Source of the DNA: Tolypeutes matacus
Taxonomy: Eukaryota; Chordata; Mammalia; Cingulata; Chlamyphoridae
Reading direction: 5' to 3'
Assembly: GCA_026826555.1 (NCBI GenBank)
Contig: JAKSZT010005175.1
Location: 3,177,302-3,241,301, forward strand
Length of the DNA stretch: 64,000 nt
Shown: positions 25,400 to 38,020 of the stretch, piece by piece
Position numbering within the stretch: position 1 is the stretch's first letter
Layout of the letters: every line of letters starts with the position of its first letter
The notes under the pieces: model-generated
Databases searched by the model: none
Told to the model about the DNA's origin: nothing
Seen by the model: the letters and a program-made list of their open reading frames with translations, nothing else
Position numbers and translations under genes: made by a program

Positions 25400-26310
25400 T
25401 TCAAATATTTGGTTTTAATTCAGTAATAATGCTCCCCTCCCCCTGGGCCCTTTCATTCCAGGTTTATGGGCAGCACCCAACTAGATGTTTTTCAGGTTTA
25501 TCATGGGAACATCTAGGACAATACATTTTCCAGTGTCCTTCTTCTTTGCAATATACACATTGATTGGTTCTTTTTTTAAAAAATTTCTCCCATCCCTGAA
25601 GGGGTGGAAGTTGGGTCCGGGGATCTTAAACTTCTTTGAGGCAGTATTGTTCTGATTGTTTTCAGTTTATTAGGGCTTTGGATAGGGTAATTCACCTTCT
25701 GAAGTGCAGGTGTTCTTTAACTTGGTCCCTATTGTAATAAACTTCACAGGCGATGCTAACTAAATTAGAGACAGGTAATTTCTTTTTTTTTTTTTTTTTT
25801 TTTTTTTACCGGGAGGTACCGGGGATCGAACCCTGGTCTCTCCATATGGTAGACAGACGCTGAACCAGTTGAGCCACATCCGTTTCCCTTTTTTTTTTTT
25901 TTTTTAACCGGGAGGTCCCGGGGATCAAACCCGGGTCCCTCCATATGGGAGACGGACGCCCAACCAGTTGAGCCACATCCAACCCCGAGAGACAGGTAAT
26001 TTCAACCCCCCATCAATTTTCTGTAATTTCCTTCTTACATCTGGAGAATTTTGGGCAATAAATATTACATTTAAAAATTTGGTATTTTCTGGATTTTTTT
26101 TTACCATATTAGTGTATTGCCATTAGGCAGTATAAAATCTTTCTAGGAAAGAAGAGGGGCTTTCTTCTGATTCTAAATTAGCCCACTCCTCAGCACCATT
26201 AACATTCCATTCATGATCCTTTACTGGTGCTGCTAATTTCTCTCAAGAAAGCCGTGGGTTCTTAGGATTTTCTTCTGTTTCTTATCTCTTTCCTGCTATG
26301 CTTCTTCATT
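25400..26310 (-). pseudogene. Gammaretrovirus-like gag remnant (capsid end and nucleocapsid)
   Basis: This is an old endogenous retroviral fragment on the minus strand. A segment at about 26015-26095 reads like the end of gammaretroviral capsid, with a short SPDVRRKLQKI motif corresponding to the family's APDIRRKLQ. Further 3' on the minus strand, 25518-25559 encodes one CCHC zinc knuckle with C-X2-C-X4-H-X4-C spacing intact. A SINE dimer splits it at 25783-25987. The frame is not continuous. LTRs, pol and env are not recognisable next to it; unit B begins at about 26310. Confidence 0.78.
25783..25987 (-). mobile_element. Tandem DAS-type SINE dimer, minus strand
   Basis: Two SINE heads follow one another, each introduced by a T-run (25782-25807 and 25889-25906) and each with reversed B-box (GGGGATCGAACCC, GGGGATCAAACCC) and A-box (GTTGAGCCACATCC). 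The pair is flanked by a perfect 16-bp duplication, AGAGACAGGTAATTTC at 25767-25782 and 25988-26003. It therefore inserted as one unit into the gag remnant. Confidence 0.93.
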
Positions 26311-28285
26311 TATTATTTTATTATGGATAGTATTTTCAGAAGACATTCCATGTATTCTGTAGAAAAGAAATATAGCACAGTTGTAATGAGTGCCTGCTTT
26401 GAACAGTACAATACATGGTTTAGATTCCAGATCTGCACTTAGTAAGTCTTTGGAAATTTAAATATATGACCCTAAACTTTACAAGAAAAATAATAATTGT
26501 AAATTCCTAGTTATTGTAAAGATTATAACAGATGATGAAAAAGTATTTAATGTTATATTAATAAATTTTGCCCACTATATCGTAATACTTAAATTGTTTA
26601 AAAATTTTGAATGCACAATAGCACATGTTGTGAATAGTTTCATTGGTATTTTACAAATACTCTTGGTTAATCTTACTCATAAATAAACAAAGAGCTAAAA
26701 AGGCAAAACAGCACTATAATATTTGGTCTTAGAACAAAGTATAATCTTGTGAGAGAATTAACTTAAAGAATTTAAGTTATAGAAAAAAGAATTTGTGAAC
26801 ATCGAGGATAATTTGGAACATATTTTAAATTATTCAAGAAAACAGAAATATGTTTATCATTTTGAATAGTTTTGTTCATGGTCTCTATACTATTCTTAAG
26901 TATACACATGTACATCTTATATAAATATATGCAGATTTTCTCATTTTCTTTTTCTCTTTTGTACCTTTTGCTTCCATTCACCACTATAATCTTTGATAAT
27001 CGCTCTGTTAATTAAATTTGGGATATAAATGTTTTCTTGGTGCATGAGTGAAACCAGGACTCTCTCTAGCTATGTTTTAAGAACTGAAGTTTTATAAAAT
27101 CATGAGGTCAACTATCTACATGTAGTACATCTCTTTGGGTCTACCTGCTGACAATTTGATTTGAAAACTGTACCATTCAACAAGCTTCAGTAATTAGTGT
27201 TTCTTTGTTTAATTTTTGTATTCTTGAAAAGATTATTTCCTTTCTCTTGATTTCTACAAGTTTATGTTCATTAAAAAGAAATAAATATTTCAGTTAAATT
27301 CTTTGCTCTTTTAAAAAAACATTTTAATAAATGTGAGAATTGATAATGAATCTGAATATTGTGACCTTCCAAAAATTTTATTAGGTAGGTTGGCAAATAT
27401 AGTTTTAATTTTTTGTGCTGTTCAATAAATATTTATGAAAGTATGTTTCCTTCATTTTCTGAGTATTTAATTATTTTTATTTAAATGCTAGCAATATTTG
27501 TTAAATATATTCTTTTGCATTCAAGTGATTTGCAATCATTTAATTTATACTTAAATTTTCTTTGTAGAATTATATTTGTTCACTTTCTTAAATGATTTTT
27601 GAAAAATTAAAATAAAGTTCAGTCTTTATTTTAGGACAAAAAGTTAACTTTTCAGTAGTTCATAACTCTTCAAATATTATTATAAATAATATAATTTAAA
27701 AATTTATTCAAATACTTAAATGTGCATTATTGTCTCAAGAAAATGAATTTATATGAAAAATTTAACTTTTCATGTATACTATTAATATAAATTGCTGTAT
27801 TATGACATAGTTTTGTTCATCAATACTGCCTAGAATTTATTTTTACTGCAATTCCTGTTTTGTATGCAATTAGAGGTCTTTTGATAAGTATTTATTATTT
27901 ATTAATAAATTTTAAAACCAATCTCTCATCTTGTAATATCTTGTGTCTTCTGTTTATTAATGCAATATTTGTTTTTATTTAAAAACTGTAACAAAAATGA
28001 CAAACATTTTCTTTGTTCAGAATGACAAATATATTTTTATGTATACTGACTTTTTATAATTTAAAATTTATTAAGAATTTCAAAAAAGTTGGGGAAACCT
28101 CCATGACTCAATTTTTAAAAATATTTTTACTCTGTTAACCATATATTTGATCTAACATTTCCCCTTTTAATCATATTCAAATAATATATTGTACTGCTGG
28201 TAATTCAATTCACAATATTTTGCTACCATCTGCATCATCCATTACTAAACTATTTCCATCACTCAAAATAGGAACCCTGTACCTT
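26310..28285. other. Duplicated olfactory-receptor block, unit B (downstream flank only)
   Basis: 26500-28285 aligns in direct orientation with 10370-12540 of unit A, and 26310-26520 aligns with 47530-47740 of unit D, where unit A has a deletion. It lacks the OR gene. It also lacks the two SINEs of unit A, giving an empty site at about 27971-27987. The right end includes the 3' UTR of the L1 that starts at 12416 in unit A. No gene is present. Confidence 0.83.
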
Positions 28286-28309
28286 TTACTGTGTCAATAT
28301 CTTCATTTT

Positions 28310-28479
28310 TTTTTTAATTTTTTATTTATTTTTATTGTGGGTAAAAATCAAAATTCTCACAATACATACAAACATTTGCAAAATGATATATAAATATATA
28401 TGCATATATGTGTATTTGCTTACAACAATGTTATTTATATATATATATATATATTTTAAGAGGTGCTTAGATTACCCAA
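28310..28479 (-). mobile_element. 170-bp 5'-truncated LINE-1 3' end
   Basis: This is the reverse complement of the last ~170 bp of the plus-strand L1 (about 40585-40752), T-run first. It includes a (TA)n run at 28434-28453. A perfect 14-bp target-site duplication, AATATCTTCATTTT, flanks it at 28296-28309 and 28480-28493. Confidence 0.93.
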
Positions 28480-28748
28480 AATATCTTCATTTTGACTGGA
28501 GTTTAGTTCATTTACATTTAAAGTAGCTACTGATAACACAGGACTTTCTTCTGCCACTTTTGATATTTGGAATTTGTAAATCCTATATTTTTCATTCCCC
28601 TCAATTCTTTCATTACCATCCATTTCATATATATTTTTAGTGTACCAAATTGCATTCATTTTCATTTCCTTCTGTATATTTAAATGAAAAAAATTAAAAG
28701 CATTTTATTGTGATATAGTCACTCAAAATGTTTCAGCAATTACAATAG
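28480..28748 (-). mobile_element. LINE-1 fragment, ORF1-ORF2 region, minus strand
   Basis: Reversed L1 sequence with 'GTTTAGTTCATTTACATTTAAAG'-type wording. It matches the same L1 region seen again at 29560-29930 and 50230-50460. Confidence 0.7.
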
Positions 28749-29555
28749 TTTAGGGGAGGATCCAAGATGGCAGTGCAGTAATGGCAGTCCTCTTTCCTCC
28801 CCAGGAATGTAGGCAGGTGTACATGGGAGAAGGGAAACTGTAGGACTATAGGGACAATCAGAAGGGCAGCTGGAGATAGGGGACCCAGTTGGCGGTGCGA
28901 GAGGAAAGCTGTGGGAAATAAGAAAGGCAAGCCAGCACCCAGCTGGTTCTGCATTTGAGGGCACCTAGGGAAGTGATTTGGCTAGAAGAATAGTGATCAG
29001 CTGGCTTCTAGATTGAGAAAAGCCACCAGGTGACCGGGCATGCCTCCCAGTGCCCAGCAGTGTCTCTATGTGGGGGAAACCCATGTGGGAACTAGCACTC
29101 AACCAGCACAGGGGCAAAAAGCAGAGGGAGGGTAGATCATGTGGGCTGACTGGATCTCAGCTGTTTCTGGGGAAAGGAAGTTGCTAACTGGTGCTGAAAT
29201 GGCTCCAGAGACAGGGGATGAAGTAGCTAATCAGGTGGGCTGTCACACAGACATATCCTGGGAAATAAAGGGACTGTGTCAGTGGAGAGGTGGGTTGACA
29301 GGCACTCAACACTCTGGGTGAGAGGGGAGTTGGGAGAGGAAGCAGGTGAGCTAACAGAAACACAACTGACCTGAAGGAAATGCGGGCAGGGAGGAGCAGA
29401 TGGCAGGCAATCAGGAGCCCAGAAAGCCTGAAGGAAAACAAGGTAGAGAGAAGAAGCCTGGGTGCCATTAGATGCATAATTGTTCTGAGGGAAAAGGGGG
29501 TAGGGAGAGGCAGCTAGTGAGCTGTGAGGTGCCTAACAACATATACTCAGGTCAT
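28749..29555 (+). mobile_element. LINE-1 5' UTR fragment, plus strand
   Basis: It begins GGGGAGGATCCAAGATGGC at about 28754, the typical L1 5' end. It continues as a G/A-rich 5' UTR with degenerate repeats of about 80 bp (for example 29300-29530), then stops without reaching ORF1. Minus-strand L1 pieces lie on both sides. Confidence 0.75.
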
Positions 29556-29934
29556 ATTTTATAGCCATTGTGCTAATCTCTTTGTTTTGATTAAAGAATT
29601 TAGTCCATTTATATTTAAAAGAGCTGCTACACTTGCAGAATTTTCTTCTTCCATTTTATTTCTCTTTTTGTGCTTTGTATGATTTATACCTTTTCTTTCC
29701 CCTTGATTCATCCATTAATGTCTACTTTGTATTCTTTGGTAATGTACCACTTTGCATCTCTTTTCATTTCCTTCTGCTTACTTTTTCAAAAGATATTTTC
29801 TTCGTGGGTACCATGGGGCTTAAATACAACACCAAAATATGCAACAATCTTGTTTGATTTAATAACAAGTTAACTTCAAAAACATATGCCAGCAATAGTT
29901 TCCAGGAGCTGTAATTATTGAAAAAACATTTCCA
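29556..29934 (-). mobile_element. LINE-1 fragment, ORF1-ORF2 region, minus strand
   Basis: Reversed L1 with the ATTTAGTCCATTTATATTTAAA block and the TACCATGGGGCTTAAATACAAC block (about 29808-29830). It overlaps in L1 coordinates with 28480-28748, so the two are separate copies or a duplication. Confidence 0.75.
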
Positions 29935-31387
29935 GCATTATCTATTAATGTCAACCTCAAGTTTCCTCACAAATAAAATATGAAAATTATTTAAGGAACC
30001 TGGAATTTCTGTGATATAATATTTGTACTCTTTTGAGATACAATATGTTTAATTTTTGTGCTTGCATTTCAGTTTTGTTCTGGGATAAAATATATCTACC
30101 TAAAAATTTTGATCAGGTCATGGTTAAATAGAAAATTTACCTGGAAATTATGTCTCAGAAGTATACCAGAGAACTACTGTGAGCACAAGCATAGCAGATT
30201 ATCCGTTGCCTTTTACCTGATAATGCCACAGCAGCTCTTATAATGAATATTGCATGTTCATATTAATGAAACGTTTGGTCATCTCTGGGACCAATATCAA
30301 AGATAAATTACTTGACATGATTCCAGGAATAAAAGTTGAATGATTAATGTATCCATGTGAGATTTATAACAGAGAGTTGTTTTCCCCATAGAAACCATAT
30401 AATGTTAAGCATCATATCTTAGTATTTTATCTGATTCTCAAATATATGACTAGATAAAAAAGAAGGTATTTCTAGAGATATACTTAATCTGTGTCTGAAA
30501 GGCCAGCTCATAAATGACCAGGGATGGAATAGCACAGTTTTACAATGACACAATTTTATATTTAAAAGTGTGACATTATCATGGTAGTAAACATTGTTTA
30601 TTGCACAAAAATTAGAATAGAATGAAATTCAAAGAGGAAAATGATATTCATTCCTAAGTGTCATTAATATTTAAATGTATTTTCATCCACTTATTTTCCT
30701 TTGAGCATGTAATGCTGATTTTTAGGTATACTTATGAATTTACATACTTTTATCACACTGTATTTTCAGTAACATAATGATTTTGTTATTACATATTTAT
30801 TATACACTTTAATCTTTGTTATACTAAAACATTGTAAAGCCTACAATTCCATCTGTTTTGCATTAGGTAGTGCACCATAACTAACATCTTCTAGGATTGT
30901 GTGCCAGCTGATGAATGGGCATTTGAGAGGCATCAAAATGAAAACATGTTGTAGTTTCACCATTCAGTTTTGGCAGTGTTACCTTACTCATTTACATAAC
31001 AGGTTTATTGTTGTATTCAGGCACAACAATGTTTGTGCAACTTGTTTTATTATTTTTCTGTTTTGTCATTTATTGCATTTAAAGATACATGAGAGAAGAA
31101 ACTGAAAAACAATTCTGAGTTGAATGAACATTTTATTATTAATTTAATCGCCAAAACCTCACTTCCCCTCTTTATAGCCAAGTGAAATGTATTATGAATC
31201 TTACATTAATTAATGAAAATCAAAATAATTTTTAAGTAGCTTTATAAGCAGCTTATACAGGAAAAACTATTTACACTTCACAATGTTAGGAGAAAATATA
31301 TAATTGATCAAGGTGTTACAAATATTGTATTACATATTTTATGAATTTTGGAAATACAATTGTTTTCTTCGTCAAAAAGGCAATGGT
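29935..31387. other. Duplicated olfactory-receptor block, unit C left part (inverted)
   Basis: It aligns with the reverse complement of unit A from about 8000 back to about 6585. Examples: 30060-30240 against 7690-7880 reversed, and 31340-31387 against 6595-6640 reversed. No gene; short ORFs here are not frame-conserved with unit A. The alignment is cut by a 9.4-kb L1 and resumes at 40753. Confidence 0.85.
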
Positions 31388-33193
31388 GAAAGGGACCAAG
31401 ATGGCGTTAGTGTAGGAGGACACACATGGCAAGCTCTCAGAGAAAGGTGGATTGTGGACGGGGTCCTGCCCGAGAATCTGTGCTGTGCATGCATTGAGTG
31501 AGAAGCTTGGGACATCTATCTGCATGGATAAACGGTGTGGATGGAAAGGTAGAGATACATGAGTTTTAAGGCTGCCGGTGGTGGTTGGCATAGACGGCTG
31601 AGCCCCGCGGTTAGGGAGAAAAAAGAAAAAAATAAAAATAAAACGACCACTTGGAGCCACAAGCAGGGCAAGAAAGTTTTATTTTCTGGGGATCTGGCTG
31701 CCTGGTACCCCTTGGACCTTGTGTGAACAGAACAGCCAAGCTAATCGGCACCTGGTGAACCGAAGGGGGGATTCTGGTCGAGGGACGGAGCTGATTTCCC
31801 TAGTGGCCCAGGGATAAGACCCGGGCTGCCACGGAGCCAGGAAGAAGGGACACTCCCCAAAACAGGGAGGGTTCTGTTGGAGGACAGGGAAGGGTATTTT
31901 TATTTTTATTTTTCGACATTGATCTGGTTGCCTGCACTGCCCCATAGCTTTGGGGAGCAGATAAGCCGATCTGAAGCAGCATCAGGCTGAGAGCAGACGC
32001 GAGTCTGCACTCAAACTGATTTATATAACAACCCAGGGACGCTGGTGGTCGGCTCAAGAAGGGGCGGAATCGGCCGTCTTTAGCACTCCGCACTGACTAA
32101 CATCAGAGCTACAGCTAACCTGGGGGGTCCAGGTAGTGGGATGTGCTTGATTAATTTCCACGGGCCCAGCTAGGGTCCCTTCCATAAGGGAGTTGGTCTA
32201 GAGGAGGAATTATTTTGGGTCCTGTATTTCGCTAAAAAAATAAAAATTAAAAAAAAAAGTGAGAAGGTCACTTCAATAAATGAAAAATAATTTCTTTTTA
32301 ATTTAGTTTAATAGCTAAAAGTTGCTTCAGGACCTGCATATAGAACCCTGTGGGGAAATTGATTGATAAACACAAGTAGGCAGAGAAGATCCACGTGGAC
32401 CCTAGGGGAATCATTGACCCCCCTTAGCTCTGTTTGACTGCTTGCCTGTGTGGATCTTTGGTTTCTCTCTGTTTCTTTCTGGTCTCTTGCTTTTCTTTCC
32501 TCTCCCCCCCCACTTTCTTTTTTCTTCCATTTTTTTAAAAATTAGGTGCTGCTAGCTGCTAGCTTGTCGCTTTTTTGCTGTACTTCTTTTCCAGTAATTT
32601 CCCACTCGCTGTCTATATTAATTCTGTATTACAAACTATTGCTTATCCTTCCTGTATCTTTCTGCCTTCTGTTTTCTGTTTTGACTCTTAGATACAACAT
32701 TTTTTCATAGGCCCACAACTTAAGGGTGTCAATTTCTATTCCATCTATTTTGTTTTCTTCTTTTTTTTTTATTAGTATTAACTTTTCCTTTCAGATCTTT
32801 CTTTACTATTTCTCTCCCTCCTCATGATTCTAGCCTTCTAAACCACTATATATATAGTCCTCCATTTGTTTTCCCAGTCCATTGTAGGAACTCCATTTTT
32901 TTTCCTAGTACTCTACATTGCTTACACAAGTTAGATATTCATCTCATTAAGTCTCATTTTGCCCCTCTTCTAACTTTTATCAATATTACTATTATCCTTC
33001 TGCCTTCCTTACATCTTTTGATTCCTCTGGCCCTAACATTTTGCCTTCAAGGGAACATAGAAAGAAGTACGGAAATAAAATAAGAAGAAAATCTGCCAAA
33101 GAGAAAACTTAACTCACACGCAGAATCAACAGCTAAATAAAATTCTAGAGCATAGAGAAAAGCTAATCAACTGAACAAACCCATCAAGATAAT
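31388..33193 (+). promoter_or_regulatory. L1 5' UTR (internal promoter region)
   Basis: About 1.8 kb between the insertion site and ORF1. The very start has GGGACCAAGATGGCG, the YY1-type motif that in known L1s sets the transcription start. The first 750 bp are GC-richer than anything else nearby; the rest is T-rich. No monomer array like that at 4779-5335 is present. A promoter role is established for L1 5' UTRs generally; activity here is not implied. Confidence 0.7.
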
Positions 33194-34159
33194 ATGATGA
33201 CCAGAGGGCAACAAAAAAATACAAATGACTTTGAGAAACAGGAAAACAAGGACCAATCCAATGAACAAAATAAAAACCAGGAAGCGATGCAGAACATCGA
33301 ACAACTAATCAAAGCTATCCAAACAAATATCATGGACCAACTTAAAGAACTGAAGGAAGAGATTAAGGATATAAAGAAGATACTGGGAGAACATACTGAA
33401 GAAATAGCAAACATGCCTTAAAAGGTAATGGATATGAGGGTGAACAATGGCACAGGCCAAGAAATGAAAAAGACACTGAATTCACATAACAGTAGATTTG
33501 AACAGACAGAGGAAAGAATTAGTGATATGGAAGACAATACAGCTGAAATCAAAGAGATAGTAGAACAGATAGACAAAAAGATAGAAAAAATCCAGCATGG
33601 ACTCACCGATAATACAAAACACACAAACATATGCATTATGTGCATCCCAGAAGGAGAAGAGAAAGGAAAGGGAACAGAAGGATTGTTGAAGGAAATAATG
33701 GCTCAAAACTTCCCAACTCTATTGAGAGAGATGGATGTGCAGATCCAGGAAGCACAGTGCACCCCAAATAGTATAAATCCCAACAGGCCAACTCCAAAGC
33801 ATATACTTGTCAAAAGGTCCAATGCTCAAGACAAAGAGAAAATACTCAAGGCAGCAAGAGAAAAGAGAACCATCACATACAAGGGAAGCACAATAAGATT
33901 GAGTGCTGATTTCTCACTGAAACCATGGAGGCAAGAAGACAGTGGTAGGACATAGTCAAAATACTAAAAGAAAAAACTTCTAGCCATGAATTCTCTATCC
34001 AGCAAATTGGCATTCAAAAATAATGGAGAGTTCAAAATATTCACAGATAAACAGATTTAAGAGAGTATGTCAAGAAGAAAGAAGCACTTCAAGAAATACT
34101 AAAGGAATCTCTACAAGTTGAAAGGAAAAAACAAGGGAGAGAGAGTTGGAGGAGAGTTT
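33194..34159 (+). pseudogene. L1 ORF1, nearly intact but with stops
   Basis: ORF1p is the L1 RNA-binding chaperone. The reading frame starts at the ATG at 33194. The first ~75 codons are charged and coiled-coil-like (KEEIKDIKKILGEH). A TAA at 33419-33421 is the only break before the frame continues through more coiled coil, the RRM (IPEGEEKGKG, NPNRP at about 33785) and the start of the C-terminal domain (TIRLSADFS, about 33890-33920). A TAG stops that frame at 33953-33955. The remaining C-terminal domain to about 34159 is recognisable but broken. The ORF1-ORF2 gap is about 65 bp, as usual for L1. Confidence 0.9.
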
Positions 34160-34225
34160 AAAAACAACTGAAAATACAAAAAGAGAAACAAAACAACATA
34201 TGACATACATTAACCCAAAGAAAAA

Positions 34226-37200
34226 ATGGCTAAAGTAAGAAATTCATTACGAGTAATAACACTGAATGTTAATGGATTAAATTCAACAATCAAAAGACAC
34301 AGATTGGCAGAATGGATAAGAAAATATGATCCATCTATATGCTGTCTACAAGGAACCCACCTTCCACCCAGGGATTCAAGGAGACTGAAAGTGAATGGCT
34401 GGAAAACCATTTCACAAGCTAACAATAGCCAAAAAAGGGCAGGAGTAGCTATTCTAATATCAGACAAAATAGACTTTAAATGCAAAACTATTGTAAGAGA
34501 CAAAGATGGACAGTACATATTACTAAAAGGAGTAGTCTCTCAAGAAGAGAGAACAATCATCAACATTTACGCACCTAATTGGGGTGCCTCAAAATATGTG
34601 TGGCAAACTCTGGAAAAATTAAGATGAAAAATAAATGCCTCTACAATTATAGCAGGGGACATCAAAACACCACTATCATCATTAGACAGAACATCTTGAC
34701 AGAGAATCAATGAAGAAACTAAGGCACTCAACAATACATTAGAAGACCTGGACTTAATAGGCATATACAGAACACTACACCCAAATACAGCGGGATTTAC
34801 ATTCTTCTCAGGTGCACATGGAACATAATCCAAAATAGACCACATGCTAGGCCACAGAACAACTCTCAATGAATTCAGAAAGGTTGAGACTATACAAAGT
34901 AATTTCTCTGACTACAACGGAATGAAGTTGGAAATCACTAAGGGCCAGAGAAACAGGTTAGGCACAAGGATATGTTAACAACACACTCTTAGACAAACAG
35001 TGTGTCAAAGAGGAAATCTCAAAAGAAACCAGTAACTACCTTGAAACTAATGAAAACGACACACAACATATGAAAACCTATGGGATGCAGTGAAAGCCGT
35101 CCTGAGAGGGAATTTTATAGCCATAAATTCATATATTAAAAAAGAAGAAAGAGCTAAAATTGAAGACACCTACACACTTGGAGGAATTGGAAAAACAACA
35201 AAAAACCAAACCAAAAGGAAGTAGAAAGAAGGAAGTAAGAAAAATTAGAGCAGAACTAAATGAAATAGAGATTAAGAAAGCACTGGAAACAATAAAAAAA
35301 AAAAAAGTTGGTTCTTTGAGAATATCAATAAAATTGACAAAGCCTTAGCCAGAATAACAAAGAAAAAGAGAGAACAGATGCAAATACATAAAATAAGGAA
35401 TGAGCAAGGTGATATCACTACTGACCCCACAGAAATAAAGAGTATCATAAGAGGATACTTCAAAAAATTATATGCTAAGAAGAATGATAATTTAGAGCAA
35501 ATGGATAAGTTTCTAGGAACCCACAAACAGCCTACATTGATGAAAGAAGAAATAGAAATTGATGAACTCAACAGTACAATTACAAGTAAAGAGATAGACT
35601 CAGTCATCACAAACCTCCCAACTAAGAAGAGTCCAGGACCAGATGGCTTCACATCTGAATTCTAACAAACATTCCAGAAGGAATTAACACCAATTCTCTT
35701 CCAAAAAATAGAAGAAGGAATATTGCCTAACTCATTCTATGATACCAACATTATCCTAAGACCCAAACCAAATAAAGATCCCACAAGAAAGGAAAATTAC
35801 AAACCAATTTCTCTAATGAACCTAGATGCTAAAATCCTCAACAAAATAGTTGCTAATCACATTCAACAACATATCAAAAGGATTATACACATGACCAAGT
35901 GGGTTTCATCACAGGTATGCAAGGATGGTTCAATATAAGAAAATCAATAAATGTAATACACCACATAAGTTTGAAAGAAAAAAATCTCATGATCATCTCA
36001 ATAGATGCAGAAAAAGCATTTGACAAAATACAGCACTCTTTCCTCATAAAAACACTACAAAAAATAGGAATAGATGGAAACTTTCTGAAAATGATAAAGG
36101 GTATATATCAAAAACCCAAAGCTAAAATCATTTTCAATGGTGAAATCCTAAAAGCCTTCCCTCTGAGATCGGGAACTAGACAAGGATGCCCACTATCACC
36201 ACTCCTATTTAACATTGTCTTAGAATTACTTGATGAGCACTGAGACAAGAACAGGGCATAAAAAGCATCCAGATTGGAAAATAAGAAGTAAAAATTTCAT
36301 TATTTGCAGATGACATGATCCTATACATAGAAAGCCCTGAGAAATCTACAACAAGCCTTCTAGAACTTATAAAGGAGTTCAGTAATGTTGCAGGCTATAA
36401 GATCAATGCTTAAAAATAAGTAGCATTTCTGTACACCAATAACGAACAAACTGAGGAGGAAATCAGGAAAAAAATACCATTTACAATAGTAAATAAAAGA
36501 ATCAAATACCTAGGAATAAATTTAACTAAAGATGTAAAGGACTTATACACAGAAAACTACACAACACTGTTAAAGGAAATCAAAGAAGACTTAAATAAAT
36601 GGAAAAATATTCCCTGTTCATGGATAGGAAGACTAAACATCATCAAGACGTCTATCCTACCCAAACTTATCTACAGATTTAATGGAATCCCAATAAAAGT
36701 CAACACTGCATTTTTCAAGGAACTGGAAAAACTAACCACAAAATATATTTGGAGAGGCAAGAGGCCCCAAATTGCCAAAGACATATTGAAAAAGAAAAAT
36801 GAAGTTGGGGGTATCACACTACTTGACTTTAAAACATACTACAAAGCTACAGTGATCAAAACTGCTTGGTATTGGCAAAAGGATAGACCTACTGACAAAT
36901 GGAACCGAATTGAGAGTTCTGATATAGATCCTCGCATATACAGTCATCTGATATTTGACAAGGCCACGAAGCCCACTCAGTTGGGAGAGAATGGCCTCTT
37001 TAACAAGTGGTGCTTGGAGAACTGGATATCCATATCCACAAGAATGAGAAGAATACCATCTCACACCTTATACAAAATTCAACTCAAGATGGATCAAAGA
37101 TCTAAATATAAGAGCCAAAACCATAAAGACCTTGGAAGATAACATAGGGAAGCATCTACAAAACTTTGTAATAGGAAATGATTTCATGAACTTCACAGCC

Positions 37201-38020
37201 AAAGCAGGAGCAGCAAGAGAAAAAATAGATAAATGGGATCTCATCAAAATAAAAACTTCTGCACCTCAAAGGATGTTATTAAGAAAATAAAAAGGCAGCC
37301 TACCCAATGGGAGAAAATATTTGGCAACCATATATCTGATAGGAGCCTAATATCCTGCATATATAAAGAAATCCTACACCTTGAAAATAAAAGGACAAAA
37401 AACCCATTTAAAAAATGTGCAAGTGACCTGAAAAGACACTTCTCCAAGAAGAAATACAAATGGCTAAAAAGCACATGAAAAAATGCTCAACATCGCTTGC
37501 TATCAGGGAAATGCAAATCAAAACTATAATGAGATACCATCTTACACCCATCAGAATGGCAGCTATTAAAAAAACAGGAGACACTAAATGTTGGAGACGA
37601 TGTGGAGGAATAGGAACCCTCATCTACTGCTGGTGGGACTGCGGTATGGTCCAGCCACTGTGGAGGAGAGTTTGGCGGTTCCTCAGAAAACTATCAATAG
37701 ATCTTCCGTATGATCCAGCAATTCCACTGCTGGGTATATACAAAGAAGAACTGAAAGCAAAGACACAAACAGATATATGCACACCAATGTTCATAGCGGC
37801 ATTGTTCACCATTGCCAAAAGTTGGAATCAGCTCCAGTGCCAATCAACAGAAGAAAGGATAAGCAAAATGTGGTACATACATACAATGGAATATTACTCA
37901 GCAGTAAGAAGGAACAAATTGCTAACACATGGAATAACGTGGATGAATCTTGAAGACCTCATGTTGAGTGAAGCAAGCCAGACACTGAAGAATGAACAGT
38001 ATATGACCTCACTGATCTGA
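34226..38020 (+). pseudogene. L1 ORF2 (endonuclease-reverse transcriptase), degenerate
   Basis: Length (1,265 codons) is normal for ORF2p. The start ATG at 34226 opens the APE-type endonuclease (TLNVNGLN, INIYAPN), which hits a stop at 34625-34627; further stops follow to about 35160. The RT domain is in pieces: SPGPDGF near 35630, [11 protein letters not shown] near 36005, [20 protein letters not shown] near 36165, and the catalytic FADD box at 36303-36314. The C-terminal part, 37460-38020, is open. In its Cys-rich motif the expected His is Tyr (codon 37625-37627). Endonuclease and RT are both disrupted, so it cannot retrotranspose itself. Confidence 0.92.

Noticed and set aside
25800..25985. 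Possible tRNA genes, suggested by A-box and B-box motifs in the SINE heads (also at 11871, 12087 and 41729).
   Set aside because: They continue into SINE bodies with A-rich tails and target-site duplications. The cloverleaf is not maintained, so these are SINEs and not functional tRNA genes.
34226..38020. Possibility that this L1 is still active.
   Set aside because: ORF1 has in-frame stops at 33419 and 33953. The endonuclease stops at 34625 and the RT is in several frames.
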